From an uncultured Sphingobium sp. (lineage in GTDB: Bacteria > Pseudomonadota > Alphaproteobacteria > Sphingomonadales > Sphingomonadaceae), in the NCBI GenBank assembly GCA_946885845.1, contig CAMPHJ010000022.1:1-30400 (forward strand): a stretch of DNA of 30,400 nt, given 5' to 3'. The translations under genes were made by a program, and so were the position numbers. The notes below the pieces were generated by a model, which saw nothing but the letters and a program-made list of their open reading frames with translations, ran no database searches and was not told the DNA's origin. Shown here in pieces: positions 1-7,092 of this stretch (position 1 is the stretch's first letter; each line of letters begins with the position of its first letter).

Positions 1-472
1 AGACCTCATCCATGCTGGTGTGCTGGACCATTTCCGTCCCATCGGCGAGTTCGCGATAGGCGGCGGCCTCAATGCCCAATTCAGCGGCCATTTCAGCTTC
101 CAGCGGGGCGCGCCCCAGCCGCTGTTCCAGCTTGGCGCGGACCGACGAAAGCTGTTTGCGGTTCGCCATCGCCGACCGCGCAATCGTCGCCTGACGCCGT
201 AAATGGTCGATCATCGCGCCGCGCACGCGCAGTTGTGCGTAGGAGGCAAAGCCAAGACCGCGATCTTCGAAACTGTTCGCGGACTCGACCAGGGCGACCA
301 TGCCGATCTGGAGCAGGTCCTCGACCTCGATCGCGGTCGATACGCGGCCATGAACATGCCACGCGATCTTGCGCACCAGCGGCATGTAGCGCCGGGCAAG
401 CTGTTCAGGGCTATTGTTCGACCGGCCGTAGGTGTTGGAATCGGAACCGGCGGCAACCTTCTTCATGAACAT
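1..472 (-). CDS. fliA: Flagellar sigma factor FliA (sigma-28), 3' end outside the window
   Basis: This is the RNA polymerase sigma factor for late flagellar genes. The window holds the first 157 codons and the C-terminal part lies beyond base 1. Visible sequence covers sigma region 2: RYMPLVRKIAWHV, then EVEDLLQIGMVALVESANSF, FASYAQLRVRGAMIDHLRR, followed by the start of region 3 (LGRAPLEAEMAAELGI). The start at 472 (MFMKK) is preferred over the in-frame ATG at 466, because a GAGGAG ribosome site sits 8 bases upstream of 472. That site overlaps the flhA stop codon at 485-487, so translation is probably coupled to flhA. Its antagonist FlgM is encoded at 3954-4232. Identity is clear from the region 2 motifs; only the missing C-terminus limits confidence. 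Confidence 0.93.
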   Translation of the reverse strand, partial: MFMKKVAAGSDSNTYGRSNNSPEQLARRYMPLVRKIAWHVHGRVSTAIEVEDLLQIGMVALVESANSFEDRGLGFASYAQLRVRGAMIDHLRRQATIARSAMANRKQLSSVRAKLEQRLGRAPLEAEMAAELGIEAAAYRELADGTEMVQHTSMDEV

Positions 473-484
473 GGGTCAGGCTCC

Positions 485-2620
485 TCAGGCGACGCGTTCG
501 CGGCCAGTAACGGTTTCGCGGGGCAGCGGATCGTGGCGCGGCGCGGGCCGCTGATCGCCACCGACGACTGCGACGACTTCCACGCCCTTGCCATCGGGAA
601 TTTCCAGGAAGGACAGCACCGGCGTTTCGGGCAGGTGCGGTTTGAACAGGCGGGCCAGCGCGCGGCGCGCCACCGGCGAGGTGACGATGGCGAAGTTGCG
701 CGCCTGACCCATGATCGGACGGGCGGCCTGCACCACCGCTTCGATGATGCGGTTGGCAAGCGCCGGTTCGATCGGATGCCTGGCATCGCCCGCGACGCGC
801 ATCGCCTGTGCGAGCAACGCTTCGAGATCGCCGTCCAGCGTGATGACCGGCAGCGGCATCTTCACGGGCACGAGGCCCTGGATGATCAACGCGCCGATAC
901 GCTGGCGCACCGCTTCCACAAGCTGTTCGTGGCTCATGTCCGGCCGCGCGGCGTCGACCATCGCCTCGCAGACGCGACGGAAGTCCTTGAGCGCGATCCC
1001 TTCGGACAGCAGCGCGCGGCACAGCGCGGAAATCTGCGTGAGGCTGAGCGTGCCAGGGGTCAGGCCATCGACCAGCTGCGGCGCGGCGTCCTTCAGATTG
1101 TCGAGCAGCTTGCGCGCTTCGTCCAGGCCAAACATCTCGCTGGCGTTCATGGCGATCAGCTGGTTGAGGTGTGTGGCGACAACCGTCGGCGGATCGACCA
1201 CGGTATAGCCTGCGACCACCGCTTCGCTGCGCTGGGCGGGAGAAATCCACACGGCGTCCAGACCGAAGGTCGGGTCTTTGGCCTCGCGACCCGATACCAC
1301 GCCTTCCAGCGCACCGCTGTCCAGAGCGAGCAGATCGTCGGGATAAATCTCATCCTCGCCGACGACCACGCCAGCGATGGTGATGCGATATTGATTGGGT
1401 TCAAGCGCCAGATTATCCTTCACGCGCACCATCGGCACGACAAAGCCCAGTTCCTTCGACAGCTGGCGGCGGATGCCGGTGATGCGGGCCATCAGCGGCG
1501 CGCCCTTGCGTTCATCGACCAGCGAAATGAGGCCATAGCCGATTTCCAACCCCAGGATCGCGCCGTCCGACACATCATTCCATTCGATCAGCGCCGGGTT
1601 GGCCGGTTCCGGCATCGGCGCGGGCTCGGCGGCCTTGGCCTTCGCACTCTTGCGCAGGTGCCAGGCGATATAGCCTGCGACCGCGGCGGCGGGCAGGATG
1701 ATCATGTGCGGCATGCCGGGCAGGATGCCAAGGAAGGTCAGAATCGCCGCGACCGGCACCCAGGACTTGCCCGAACCGAACTGGCTGGTGATCTGGTCCG
1801 ACAGTTCCTGCTCACTGCCAACGCGTGTAACGATCGCGGCTGCGGCAATGGAGAGCAGCAGCGCGGGCACCTGCGCCACCAGTGCGTCGCCGATGGCCAG
1901 GATGATGTAGGTCTGCGCCGCTTCGCTCATGCTGAGGCCGTGGCTGACCACGCCCAGGATGATGCCGCCGACGATGTTGATGACAAGGATCAGGATGCCA
2001 GCGACGGCGTCGCCCTTCACGAACTTCGACGCACCATCCATGGAGCCGTAGAAGTCCGCTTCGGTCGACACTTCGCGGCGGCGGACCTTCGCTTCTTCGG
2101 GCGTCATGAGGCCCGCGTTCAGGTCGGCGTCGATCGCCATCTGCTTGCCGGGCAAGGCGTCCAGGGTGAAGCGCGCGCTGACTTCGGACACGCGGCCCGC
2201 ACCCTTGGTGATGACCACCAGGTTGATGATCATCAGGATCGCGAAGACGAAGATGCCGACGACATAATCGCCGCCGATCAGGAAGTGGCCAAAGGCTTCG
2301 ATAACATGGCCCGCTGCGTCGGACCCCTCATGGCCCGACACGAGCACGACGCGGGTCGAGGCGACGTTAAGCGCCAGCCGCAACAGGGTCGCGAACAGCA
2401 GCACCGTCGGAAAGCTGGAAAAATCGAGTGGCTTGGCGGCATTGAGCGCAACCATCAGCACCGCAAGGCTGATCATGATATTGGTGATGAAACCCAGGTC
2501 CAGCATGAATGCGGGCACCGGCACCATCATGAAGAGTACGACCATCAGCGTGGCGACAGGCAGAACCGCTCCCTTGGCAGCGCTCGTCCATATCTTCGCT
2601 TTGACTTGGGCTGGAGACAT
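485..2620 (-). CDS. flhA: Flagellar type III export gate protein FlhA
   Basis: This inner-membrane protein forms the export gate ring of the flagellar type III secretion apparatus. Its 711 residues match the usual family length. The N-terminal third is a series of membrane segments (for example LPVATLMVVLFMMVPVPAFML and FPTVLLFATLLRLALNVAS). The FHIPEP-type cytoplasmic signature follows (GRVSEVSARFTLDALPGKQM, then EEAKVRRREVSTEADFYGSM and DGASKFVKGDAVAG). The soluble C-terminal export domain starts around residue 340. The gene lies 9 bases after the muramidase gene and just before fliA, so the three form one operon that should be read from the sigma-54 promoter at 3498-3514. A very long open frame on the opposite strand is judged a GC artefact. 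Confidence 0.97.
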   Translation of the reverse strand: MSPAQVKAKIWTSAAKGAVLPVATLMVVLFMMVPVPAFMLDLGFITNIMISLAVLMVALNAAKPLDFSSFPTVLLFATLLRLALNVASTRVVLVSGHEGSDAAGHVIEAFGHFLIGGDYVVGIFVFAILMIINLVVITKGAGRVSEVSARFTLDALPGKQMAIDADLNAGLMTPEEAKVRRREVSTEADFYGSMDGASKFVKGDAVAGILILVINIVGGIILGVVSHGLSMSEAAQTYIILAIGDALVAQVPALLLSIAAAAIVTRVGSEQELSDQITSQFGSGKSWVPVAAILTFLGILPGMPHMIILPAAAVAGYIAWHLRKSAKAKAAEPAPMPEPANPALIEWNDVSDGAILGLEIGYGLISLVDERKGAPLMARITGIRRQLSKELGFVVPMVRVKDNLALEPNQYRITIAGVVVGEDEIYPDDLLALDSGALEGVVSGREAKDPTFGLDAVWISPAQRSEAVVAGYTVVDPPTVVATHLNQLIAMNASEMFGLDEARKLLDNLKDAAPQLVDGLTPGTLSLTQISALCRALLSEGIALKDFRRVCEAMVDAARPDMSHEQLVEAVRQRIGALIIQGLVPVKMPLPVITLDGDLEALLAQAMRVAGDARHPIEPALANRIIEAVVQAARPIMGQARNFAIVTSPVARRALARLFKPHLPETPVLSFLEIPDGKGVEVVAVVGGDQRPAPRHDPLPRETVTGRERVA

Positions 2621-2629
2621 TATGGGCCG

Positions 2630-3463
2630 TTACCTTCCGAGGGTGGCAAGCATGAGGTAGGCGAGACGCGCCGTTTGCGGATTGGGCCGGACACTGACGT
2701 CGGCGGCATTCGCAAGGCGCTGGGTTTCGATCCGCACATAGTCGGCGGGCTGCACCATCTTCGCGCCTTCGGGCAGCGCGGTGTCCGAACCATTGGCGGC
2801 ATAGCGGATGGGTCCGGTGTCGATAGAATCGACGCCCTTCTGCAGCTTTGCCGCGAAGCGATCGCGAATTTCGGCGAAACTGCGAGGACTGCCGGAGCGG
2901 TCATAAAAGATGGAGCGATTCGCCCGCGCTGCCGCCGGGAACATCGACGCGGCAGTCGCACCCGGAGCGCGATCATGGACCGACAGGAACTTGCTGGCGC
3001 CGCCAACACCCAGGAAATGGGCGAGGTAAAGGTCGACCGGCTCAGCCTCGCGGTTGAGCCGCTGTTCCAGATAGGCCTTGTTGTCGGCAGCATGCTGCGC
3101 GGCCATGACGGACGCGGTTTCGGGATGCTTTCGCAGGTCCAGTATCTGCTGCCGCAATTCAGGATCGGCCACAAAGTAGCGCCCGTTCTGACCGCGGCTG
3201 ATCGAGTCAGCTGCCCAGCCAAGCCCATATTCGCTGCCATGCTTGTCGATGACCGCAAGCCAGCTCTGGTCGATGAATTGATAAAGGCCCGTCGCAGACG
3301 ATGTGGTCGCGCGCGCTGCGGGATTGAGGCTGCTTTCAATCTTGGCCTGGCCCAGCAGATAGGCGAAATCGACGCCGGTCCTGCGGCTGGCCATGGCAAT
3401 CGCGCTGGTCACGCGATTGCCGGTCGAAGCGCCTGTCGATGATATGTCTGCAAAAGCCGACAA
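2630..3463 (-). CDS. Flagellar lytic transglycosylase (SltF-like muramidase)
   Basis: A 277-residue SLT-fold lytic transglycosylase that probably opens the peptidoglycan for the growing flagellar rod. The catalytic glutamate is in LLGQAKIESSLNP (E43), followed by the family motif ATGLYQFIDQSWL. No classical signal peptide is evident, as in SltF-type enzymes of other alphaproteobacteria. The FlgJ of this locus (12371-12682) has only the rod-binding domain, so this enzyme probably supplies the missing muramidase activity. The start at 3463 is TTG, supported by an AAGGGGA ribosome site about 8 bases upstream; the next in-frame ATG, near residue 24, would remove part of the fold. It is the first gene of the sltF-like/flhA/fliA operon. 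The enzyme family is clear and the SltF role is inferred from context. Confidence 0.88.
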   Translation of the reverse strand: MSAFADISSTGASTGNRVTSAIAMASRRTGVDFAYLLGQAKIESSLNPAARATTSSATGLYQFIDQSWLAVIDKHGSEYGLGWAADSISRGQNGRYFVADPELRQQILDLRKHPETASVMAAQHAADNKAYLEQRLNREAEPVDLYLAHFLGVGGASKFLSVHDRAPGATAASMFPAAARANRSIFYDRSGSPRSFAEIRDRFAAKLQKGVDSIDTGPIRYAANGSDTALPEGAKMVQPADYVRIETQRLANAADVSVRPNPQTARLAYLMLATLGR

Positions 3464-3497
3464 TTGAAAAATCCCCTTTGGTACCGGGGACCATTAG

Positions 3498-3514
3498 AGC
3501 AAAGCTTATGCCAA
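3498..3514 (-). promoter_or_regulatory. Sigma-54 (-24/-12) promoter of the muramidase-flhA-fliA operon
   Basis: On the minus strand the sequence reads TTGGCATAAGCTTTGCT, close to the consensus YTGGCACGrNNNTTGCW. The GG and GC elements are 12 bases apart, as sigma-54 requires. It lies about 35 bases upstream of the TTG start at 3463, in the gap between the flgN terminator and this operon. The last base of the TGGCAC element and the G after it differ from consensus. Confidence 0.72.
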
Positions 3515-3560
3515 GATTTGGTTAACGCGCGCTCCATAAATATTGATGGCGCGTTCAGCA

Positions 3561-3590
3561 TGAAAAGAAAAAGGCGCCCATGGGCGCCCT
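3561..3590 (-). terminator. Intrinsic terminator after flgN
   Basis: On the minus strand the perfect palindrome GGCGCCCATGGGCGCC (3573-3588) is followed directly by TTTTTCTTTTC. This is a strong stem plus U-tract about 45 bases past the flgN stop codon. It closes the unit running from the MotA-like gene through flgA and flgM, and separates it from the muramidase-flhA-fliA operon. Confidence 0.8.
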
Positions 3591-3636
3591 GTTTGCTGGT
3601 GTTTTCCGCTCCCGCGAAGGGAGGCGCAGAAAAAAG

Positions 3637-3945
3637 TCAGCGCCCGTAAACCAGGGGCGCTTGCGTCGATCCATGTGCGGCCAGCAGCGAAAGACGCTGA
3701 CCGGCATGATCGGTCAGCACATTGATTCGCACGCGCGCGGATTCGATCATGGGAAGCAGATCCGTCACCCGCGCACGAATGGCGTCGTCGGCGCGCCATG
3801 CGCCGATCGCGCGCACAGCGGCAGCGCAACGACTGACACGGCTCGCGGCGGCATCGATCACCGTCACATCGGTGCCATCGAGCGCAACGCGCAGCTCCTC
3901 GAAAGCCGAGAAGAGGTCATCCAACGCTGCGAGACCGAGCGGCAT
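3637..3945 (-). CDS. flgN: FlgN-like flagellar export chaperone
   Basis: A 102-residue, largely helical small protein directly downstream of flgM. FlgN chaperones the hook-associated proteins FlgK and FlgL to the export gate. Sequence similarity is weak, as is usual for this family. The call rests on size, helical composition and the flgM-flgN order, which is widely conserved. The start at 3945 lies 8 bases after the flgM stop without a strong ribosome site, so translation is probably coupled. An intrinsic terminator follows at 3561-3590. It could in principle be an unrelated small helical protein. Confidence 0.65.
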   Translation of the reverse strand: MPLGLAALDDLFSAFEELRVALDGTDVTVIDAAASRVSRCAAAVRAIGAWRADDAIRARVTDLLPMIESARVRINVLTDHAGQRLSLLAAHGSTQAPLVYGR

Positions 3946-3953
3946 GGCCAGAA

Positions 3954-4232
3954 TTATCCGTTGATCGGCAGGTCGAGCGCGAGCATCTTGTCCGCGATCA
4001 CGGCCGGATCGACCGGATAATTGCCCGACGCGATGGCTGCCTTGATCGCGGCCACACGGTCCATGTCGACCGGCGCACCTTCGGCAGCCATGCGGGCAGC
4101 CGGGCTGGCCGATGCAGCAAATGACGTCACGTTTGACGATCCCTTGTCGGAAAAGGTCCGTGCCTTGCCGCTTTCCCGCAAGCGGGAAGCCTCTATGGCG
4201 GCGCTTACATTCTGGCCGACAGATTTGATCAT
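3954..4232 (-). CDS. flgM: Anti-sigma-28 factor FlgM
   Basis: A 92-residue negative regulator that binds FliA until the hook is complete, then is exported through the flagellum. The first 50 residues are Ser/Ala-rich and probably unstructured. The C-terminal half has the FlgM signature: VDMDRVAAIKAAIASGNYPV followed by DPAVIADKMLALDLP. The ATG at 4232 has an AAGGA ribosome site about 9 bases upstream. The gene lies 46 bases after flgA and 8 bases before flgN. Its target FliA is encoded at the window's left edge. Confidence 0.9.
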   Translation of the reverse strand: MIKSVGQNVSAAIEASRLRESGKARTFSDKGSSNVTSFAASASPAARMAAEGAPVDMDRVAAIKAAIASGNYPVDPAVIADKMLALDLPING

Positions 4233-4278
4233 GGCTTACTATCCTTCATTCATCCCGCTCATTCTATAACGGTCGGGT

Positions 4279-4824
4279 TCAGAAATCATTAAATCCCGGA
4301 ATGCGCACGGTGCCCATTTCGACCACCTGCGCCAGAACGGGCGTTGATCTCCTGTCCTCACGCACGCGGATGGTGTCGCCGATCGCGCCGTCTTCATCTG
4401 CGACCATGACGCGTGATACGCTGAAGCTGGCGTTGCCCGCGATCAGCTGGACCGGGTCGCCCCGCTTTACCACCATGTCCCGCTGAACCGGACGCGCAGC
4501 CGCGCCGTAGCGTGCCGCCGGGGTCGCCGACACAGCACCGCCGCTGCTGAGCGGCACGCGTATCCGCCATCCAAGTTTATCGCATTTCACGATTGCCGCA
4601 CCGAATGTCGGCCCTTCAACGCTGGGCAGAGAAGGACAGGCCGCCAGCCGCAACCGTCGATCGACCGGAGCCATGGGCCCGCCCGGTTCGCCGATCTTGG
4701 CTCCCACGGTCATGGCAACCAGGCCGTCGATACGGTCCAGATTTTCAAACCTCTGCTGCGCCAGCGCCGGCTGGGCACAGGCTGCTGACAGCGCAAGGAT
4801 GGCGATCAGGGGCAGCTTGGTCAC
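4279..4824 (-). CDS. flgA: Flagellar P-ring assembly chaperone FlgA
   Basis: A periplasmic chaperone that helps FlgI form the P-ring. I choose the GTG at 4824, which gives 181 residues, rather than the ATG at 4869. It is preceded by GGAGAAG and starts a normal signal peptide (VTKLPLIAILALSAACAQPALA, cut before QQRFENL), whereas the upstream ATG adds a charged 15-residue stretch. The C-terminal half carries the SAF-type domain, including VVKRGDPVQLIAGNASFSVS, and ends in the family-typical MGTVRIPGFNDF. The order MotB-like gene, flgA, flgM, flgN on one strand suggests one transcription unit. Confidence 0.9.
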   Translation of the reverse strand: MTKLPLIAILALSAACAQPALAQQRFENLDRIDGLVAMTVGAKIGEPGGPMAPVDRRLRLAACPSLPSVEGPTFGAAIVKCDKLGWRIRVPLSSGGAVSATPAARYGAAARPVQRDMVVKRGDPVQLIAGNASFSVSRVMVADEDGAIGDTIRVREDRRSTPVLAQVVEMGTVRIPGFNDF

Positions 4825-4889
4825 AGGACTTCTCCGAATGCGGGCAGATTCATGCCACGCATTAAGCAATGGCCATGGCTAATATTTCG

Positions 4890-5381
4890 TTAACGCGGCG
4901 AGCCGACCTGACCGACGCGGATGACCTGCCCCTTGCCGGTATCGCCATCCATCTGGTCCAGCCCCCGGATGCGAAGCCGGTCTTCGGCCAAGCCCTGCGC
5001 CTTCAATTCACGCGCAACCGCGCCCAGCCTTGCGGCAGCCAGATCCCATGGGTCGAACCGCCGCTGCGCGGGGTCGGTGCCCTGACTACTGATGTGAATC
5101 CTGCCGCCGCCTGATCTCAGGCCAGCCGTTGCCCGCGCGATCGCGGCCCTGCCCTGACTGGACAACAGCGCTTCATCGGGCAGGAACAATGCCGCCGCCC
5201 GCCATTCAACGACCGAACTGGCCGTGCGTCCGCCAAATTGCTGCCTCACCTGGGCGAGCATGCCGTCACGCTTATGCCCGCTCGCCTGCAACAAAATGAA
5301 AAAGCCGAGCAGCAGCAGCAGCAGATCGGCGAAGCTGACCGCCCAGCGGTTGCGCCGCGCCTGCGATGCCATGGCGGTCAT
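4890..5381 (-). CDS. Short MotB/PomB-like stator protein
   Basis: A 163-residue protein with one N-terminal membrane segment, WAVSFADLLLLLLGFFILL. Its aspartate D19 is placed like the ion-binding Asp of MotB and PomB (compare the PomB pattern W..FADLM.LLL.FF). The C-terminal part resembles an OmpA-like peptidoglycan-binding domain (DPWDLAAARLGAVARELKA). It is unusually small: the plug and linker are nearly absent, and the usual GHTD motif is replaced by SSQGTD. The start overlaps the MotA-like gene by four bases (ATGA), so the pair is translated together. flgA follows 65 bases downstream. It probably partners the upstream MotA-like protein as a second stator unit. Alternatives are a non-rotating relative of the ExbD/TolR class, or a motor assembly factor. 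Confidence 0.75.
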   Translation of the reverse strand: MTAMASQARRNRWAVSFADLLLLLLGFFILLQASGHKRDGMLAQVRQQFGGRTASSVVEWRAAALFLPDEALLSSQGRAAIARATAGLRSGGGRIHISSQGTDPAQRRFDPWDLAAARLGAVARELKAQGLAEDRLRIRGLDQMDGDTGKGQVIRVGQVGSPR

Positions 5382-6046
5382 GCGACCTCTCGCATCGACG
5401 CGCGGCGCACTGGCACATTTTCACGCCGCGCGATGGTCAACATGCGGTCGGCAGCTTCCTTCTGCCATGCAAGTTCGCGTTCCGACAGGTCGGCGAGCCT
5501 GCTGGCAACAGGCGCGGCGATCAGATTGGCGATCACCACGCCATAGAGTGTCGTCAACAGCGCCAAGGCCATGGATGGGCCGAGCGCAGCGGGATCGTCC
5601 ATCGCGGCGAACATGCCGATAAGGCCCAGGATCGTGCCCGCCATGCCCAGCGCAGGCGCGGCGTCGGCAATCGACAGCCAGACATTGCGCGCGCTGGCAT
5701 GGCGCCGCGCGCGGTCCGACAGGGATTGCGACGCCCAGATTTCAAATTGTTCGGTCCGGTCGCTGTTCGCCAGGCGGCGCGCCGCTTCGGCAAGAAAGGG
5801 GTTGGCTGTTTTCACCCGGTCGGTGCAGGCCAGGCCGCGCAGCTGCGCGACCTCGTCGATCTTTAGCAAGGCCGATCGCGCGACCATCTGGTCCTTGCCC
5901 GGATCGGCGCGGAATAGCGGCACGAGCGCCGCTAGCGCCCTGCCGATTGCCGGGCCGCCATTCTGGAAAAGCGCAACCGCGCCGACGCCCGAGATCATCA
6001 CCGCCAGCGTCAAGGGATCAATCAGATGCGCCAATGTCCCGATCAT
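5378..6046 (-). CDS. MotA/PomA/ExbB-family proton or sodium channel protein
   Basis: A 222-residue membrane protein. The ATG at 6046 (MIGTLAHLIDPLTLAVMISG) is chosen over an upstream ATG at 6196, because the family begins with this segment, GGGGACAGG lies just ahead, and the upstream extension would run through the promoter region. The signature APALGMAGTILGLIGMFAAM and then DPAALGPSMALALLTTLYGV closely follows the PomA pattern, more so than the other MotA of this locus (15063-15926). It should form a channel with the protein at 4890-5381. It is transcribed away from flgB out of a shared control region that contains a plausible sigma-54 promoter at 6152-6168. Confidence 0.82.
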   Translation of the reverse strand: MIGTLAHLIDPLTLAVMISGVGAVALFQNGGPAIGRALAALVPLFRADPGKDQMVARSALLKIDEVAQLRGLACTDRVKTANPFLAEAARRLANSDRTEQFEIWASQSLSDRARRHASARNVWLSIADAAPALGMAGTILGLIGMFAAMDDPAALGPSMALALLTTLYGVVIANLIAAPVASRLADLSERELAWQKEAADRMLTIARRENVPVRRASMREVA

Positions 6047-6079
6047 CAACCTGTCCCCACTTAACGCCCGAGTCCTGGC

Positions 6080-6114
6080 GGCAAAACATTGCCAGGGAGC
6101 GGCAAAATCTTGCC
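6080..6114. promoter_or_regulatory. Paired GGCAA..TTGCC dyads, probable flagellar enhancer
   Basis: Two near-identical 14-base dyads, GGCAAAACATTGCC (6080-6093) and GGCAAAATCTTGCC (6101-6114), are centred 21 bases apart, about two helical turns. They lie roughly 100-140 bases upstream of the predicted flgB transcription start, and just downstream of the divergent minus-strand promoter. Sigma-54 promoters need an activator bound at such sites. The half-sites resemble what I recall of FlbD ftr elements in Caulobacter. The binding protein is inferred; no activator gene lies in the window. Confidence 0.6.
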
Positions 6115-6151
6115 GTCCTTGCCGCTGCTCCCGTTTCAACCCACGGAATTC

Positions 6152-6168
6152 CGCCATTTCCGTGCCAG
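6152..6168 (-). promoter_or_regulatory. Probable sigma-54 promoter of the MotA-like/flgA/flgM unit
   Basis: The minus strand reads CTGGCACGGAAATGGCG. The -24 element is perfect and the GC of the -12 element is at the right distance, but TTGC is changed to TGGC. It lies about 105 bases upstream of the start at 6046. Confidence 0.5.
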
Positions 6169-6189
6169 TCGTTGCGTCACCCACACAAA

Positions 6190-6206
6190 TTGGCACGGCT
6201 CTTGCG
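6190..6206 (+). promoter_or_regulatory. Sigma-54 promoter of flgB
   Basis: TTGGCACGGCTCTTGCG matches YTGGCACGrNNNTTGCW at all but the last position, with correct GG-GC spacing. It lies about 100 bases upstream of the flgB start, with the paired dyads at a typical enhancer distance further upstream. Confidence 0.85.
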
Positions 6207-6307
6207 AATACACCTTCGGATCACCCGCGGTTCACGCCATCAGGCTTTAGAACGGCGGATGTCCGACACGATTTAGGGCTTCGGCTCAAAAAGACGGAAA
6301 GACGAAA

Positions 6308-6679
6308 ATGTCGCTGGAAGACGGACTGTTCGGAGTACATGGAAAGGCGTTGGCGCTTCGCTCGCAGCGTCTGTCCCTGCTCGCGTCCAACATCGCGAAC
6401 GCCTCGACCCCCGGTTACAAGGCGCGCGACATCGACTTCGACGCCGCGCTGAAAGAAGCGACCACGCGCCAGCAGGGCAGCGGAATCGCGGATGTCAGCA
6501 AGGCGGTCGATGACAGCATGGGCTATCGCGTGCCGCTACAGCCCAGCCTGGACGGCAACACCGTCGAACTCAGCACAGAACAGACGCTGTTCGCTGAAAA
6601 CGCCGTCAAATATCGCACGACCCTGTCCTTCCTCGAAGGTCGCATCAACACCATCAACCGCGCGCTGAGGGGAGAATGA
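6308..6679 (+). CDS. flgB: Flagellar proximal rod protein FlgB
   Basis: A 123-residue rod subunit at the base of the axial structure. The N-terminal axial-protein motif reads LSLLASNIANASTPGYKARD, and the C-terminal helix (TLFAENAVKYRTTLSFLEGR) is typical of FlgB. Length is normal for the family. It is the first gene of the flgB-L run and lies 100 bases downstream of a sigma-54 promoter, with GGAAAGACGAAA ahead of the ATG. Its end overlaps the flgC start region. Confidence 0.96.
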   Translation: MSLEDGLFGVHGKALALRSQRLSLLASNIANASTPGYKARDIDFDAALKEATTRQQGSGIADVSKAVDDSMGYRVPLQPSLDGNTVELSTEQTLFAENAVKYRTTLSFLEGRINTINRALRGE

Positions 6680-6681
6680 GC

Positions 6682-7092
6682 ATGAGCGGCTCCGGTCCCA
6701 TGAACGTATTTGATATCGCAGGGCGCGCCATGAGCGCGCAGCTGGTGCGACTGAACGCCACCGCATCAAACATGGCGAATGCTGGCAATGTGACCGGCAG
6801 CGAGGCGGAAGCCTATCGCGCCATCAAGCCGGTTTTCCAGTCGGTTACCGACAGCCCCGGCGTTTCCACGGTGAAGGTCGCCAATGTCATCACCACTGAC
6901 GCAAAGCCGACCAAGCGGCACGACCCCAATCATCCGCTGGCCGATGCCAATGGCGATGTCTGGGAAGCAGCCGTGGATAGCAGCGCGGAACTGGTCGACA
7001 TGATCGAAACCGCCCGCATGTACCAGAATAACGTGCAGGTGCTGAACACTGCCAAGTCGCTGATGCTCGAAACCATAAGGATCGGCAAATGA
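6682..7092 (+). CDS. flgC: Flagellar proximal rod protein FlgC
   Basis: A 136-residue rod subunit: MNVFDIAGRAMSAQLVRLNA then TASNMANAGNVTGSEAEAYR at the N-terminus, and the coiled C-terminus VDMIETARMYQNNVQVLNTA. The ATG at 6682 sits 7 bases after an AGGGGAG ribosome site. The alternative ATG at 6676 overlaps the flgB stop codon and lies directly on that site, so it is less likely. The stop codon overlaps the flgD start (ATGA). Confidence 0.95.
   Translation: MSGSGPMNVFDIAGRAMSAQLVRLNATASNMANAGNVTGSEAEAYRAIKPVFQSVTDSPGVSTVKVANVITTDAKPTKRHDPNHPLADANGDVWEAAVDSSAELVDMIETARMYQNNVQVLNTAKSLMLETIRIGK

Noticed and set aside
203..3442. A 1079-codon open frame on the plus strand, antisense to flhA and the muramidase gene
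   Set aside because: It mirrors real minus-strand genes codon for codon, is rich in His, Arg, Asp and Gly as expected for an antisense frame of GC-rich DNA, and shows no domain. Its length is striking, but fliA, flhA and the muramidase explain the region.
4830..4870. A TGGCATGAATCTGC sequence upstream of flgA resembling a sigma-54 site
   Set aside because: The GG-GC spacing is one base short, and flgA can be transcribed from the upstream unit.
6080..6095. Minus-strand CTGGCAATGTTTTGCC as another sigma-54 promoter
   Set aside because: The spacing is one base short, and the sequence is better explained by the GGCAA..TTGCC dyad.
5947..6276. A plus-strand frame covering the divergent promoter region
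   Set aside because: It overlaps the MotA-like gene start and both sigma-54 promoters and has no ribosome site or domain.
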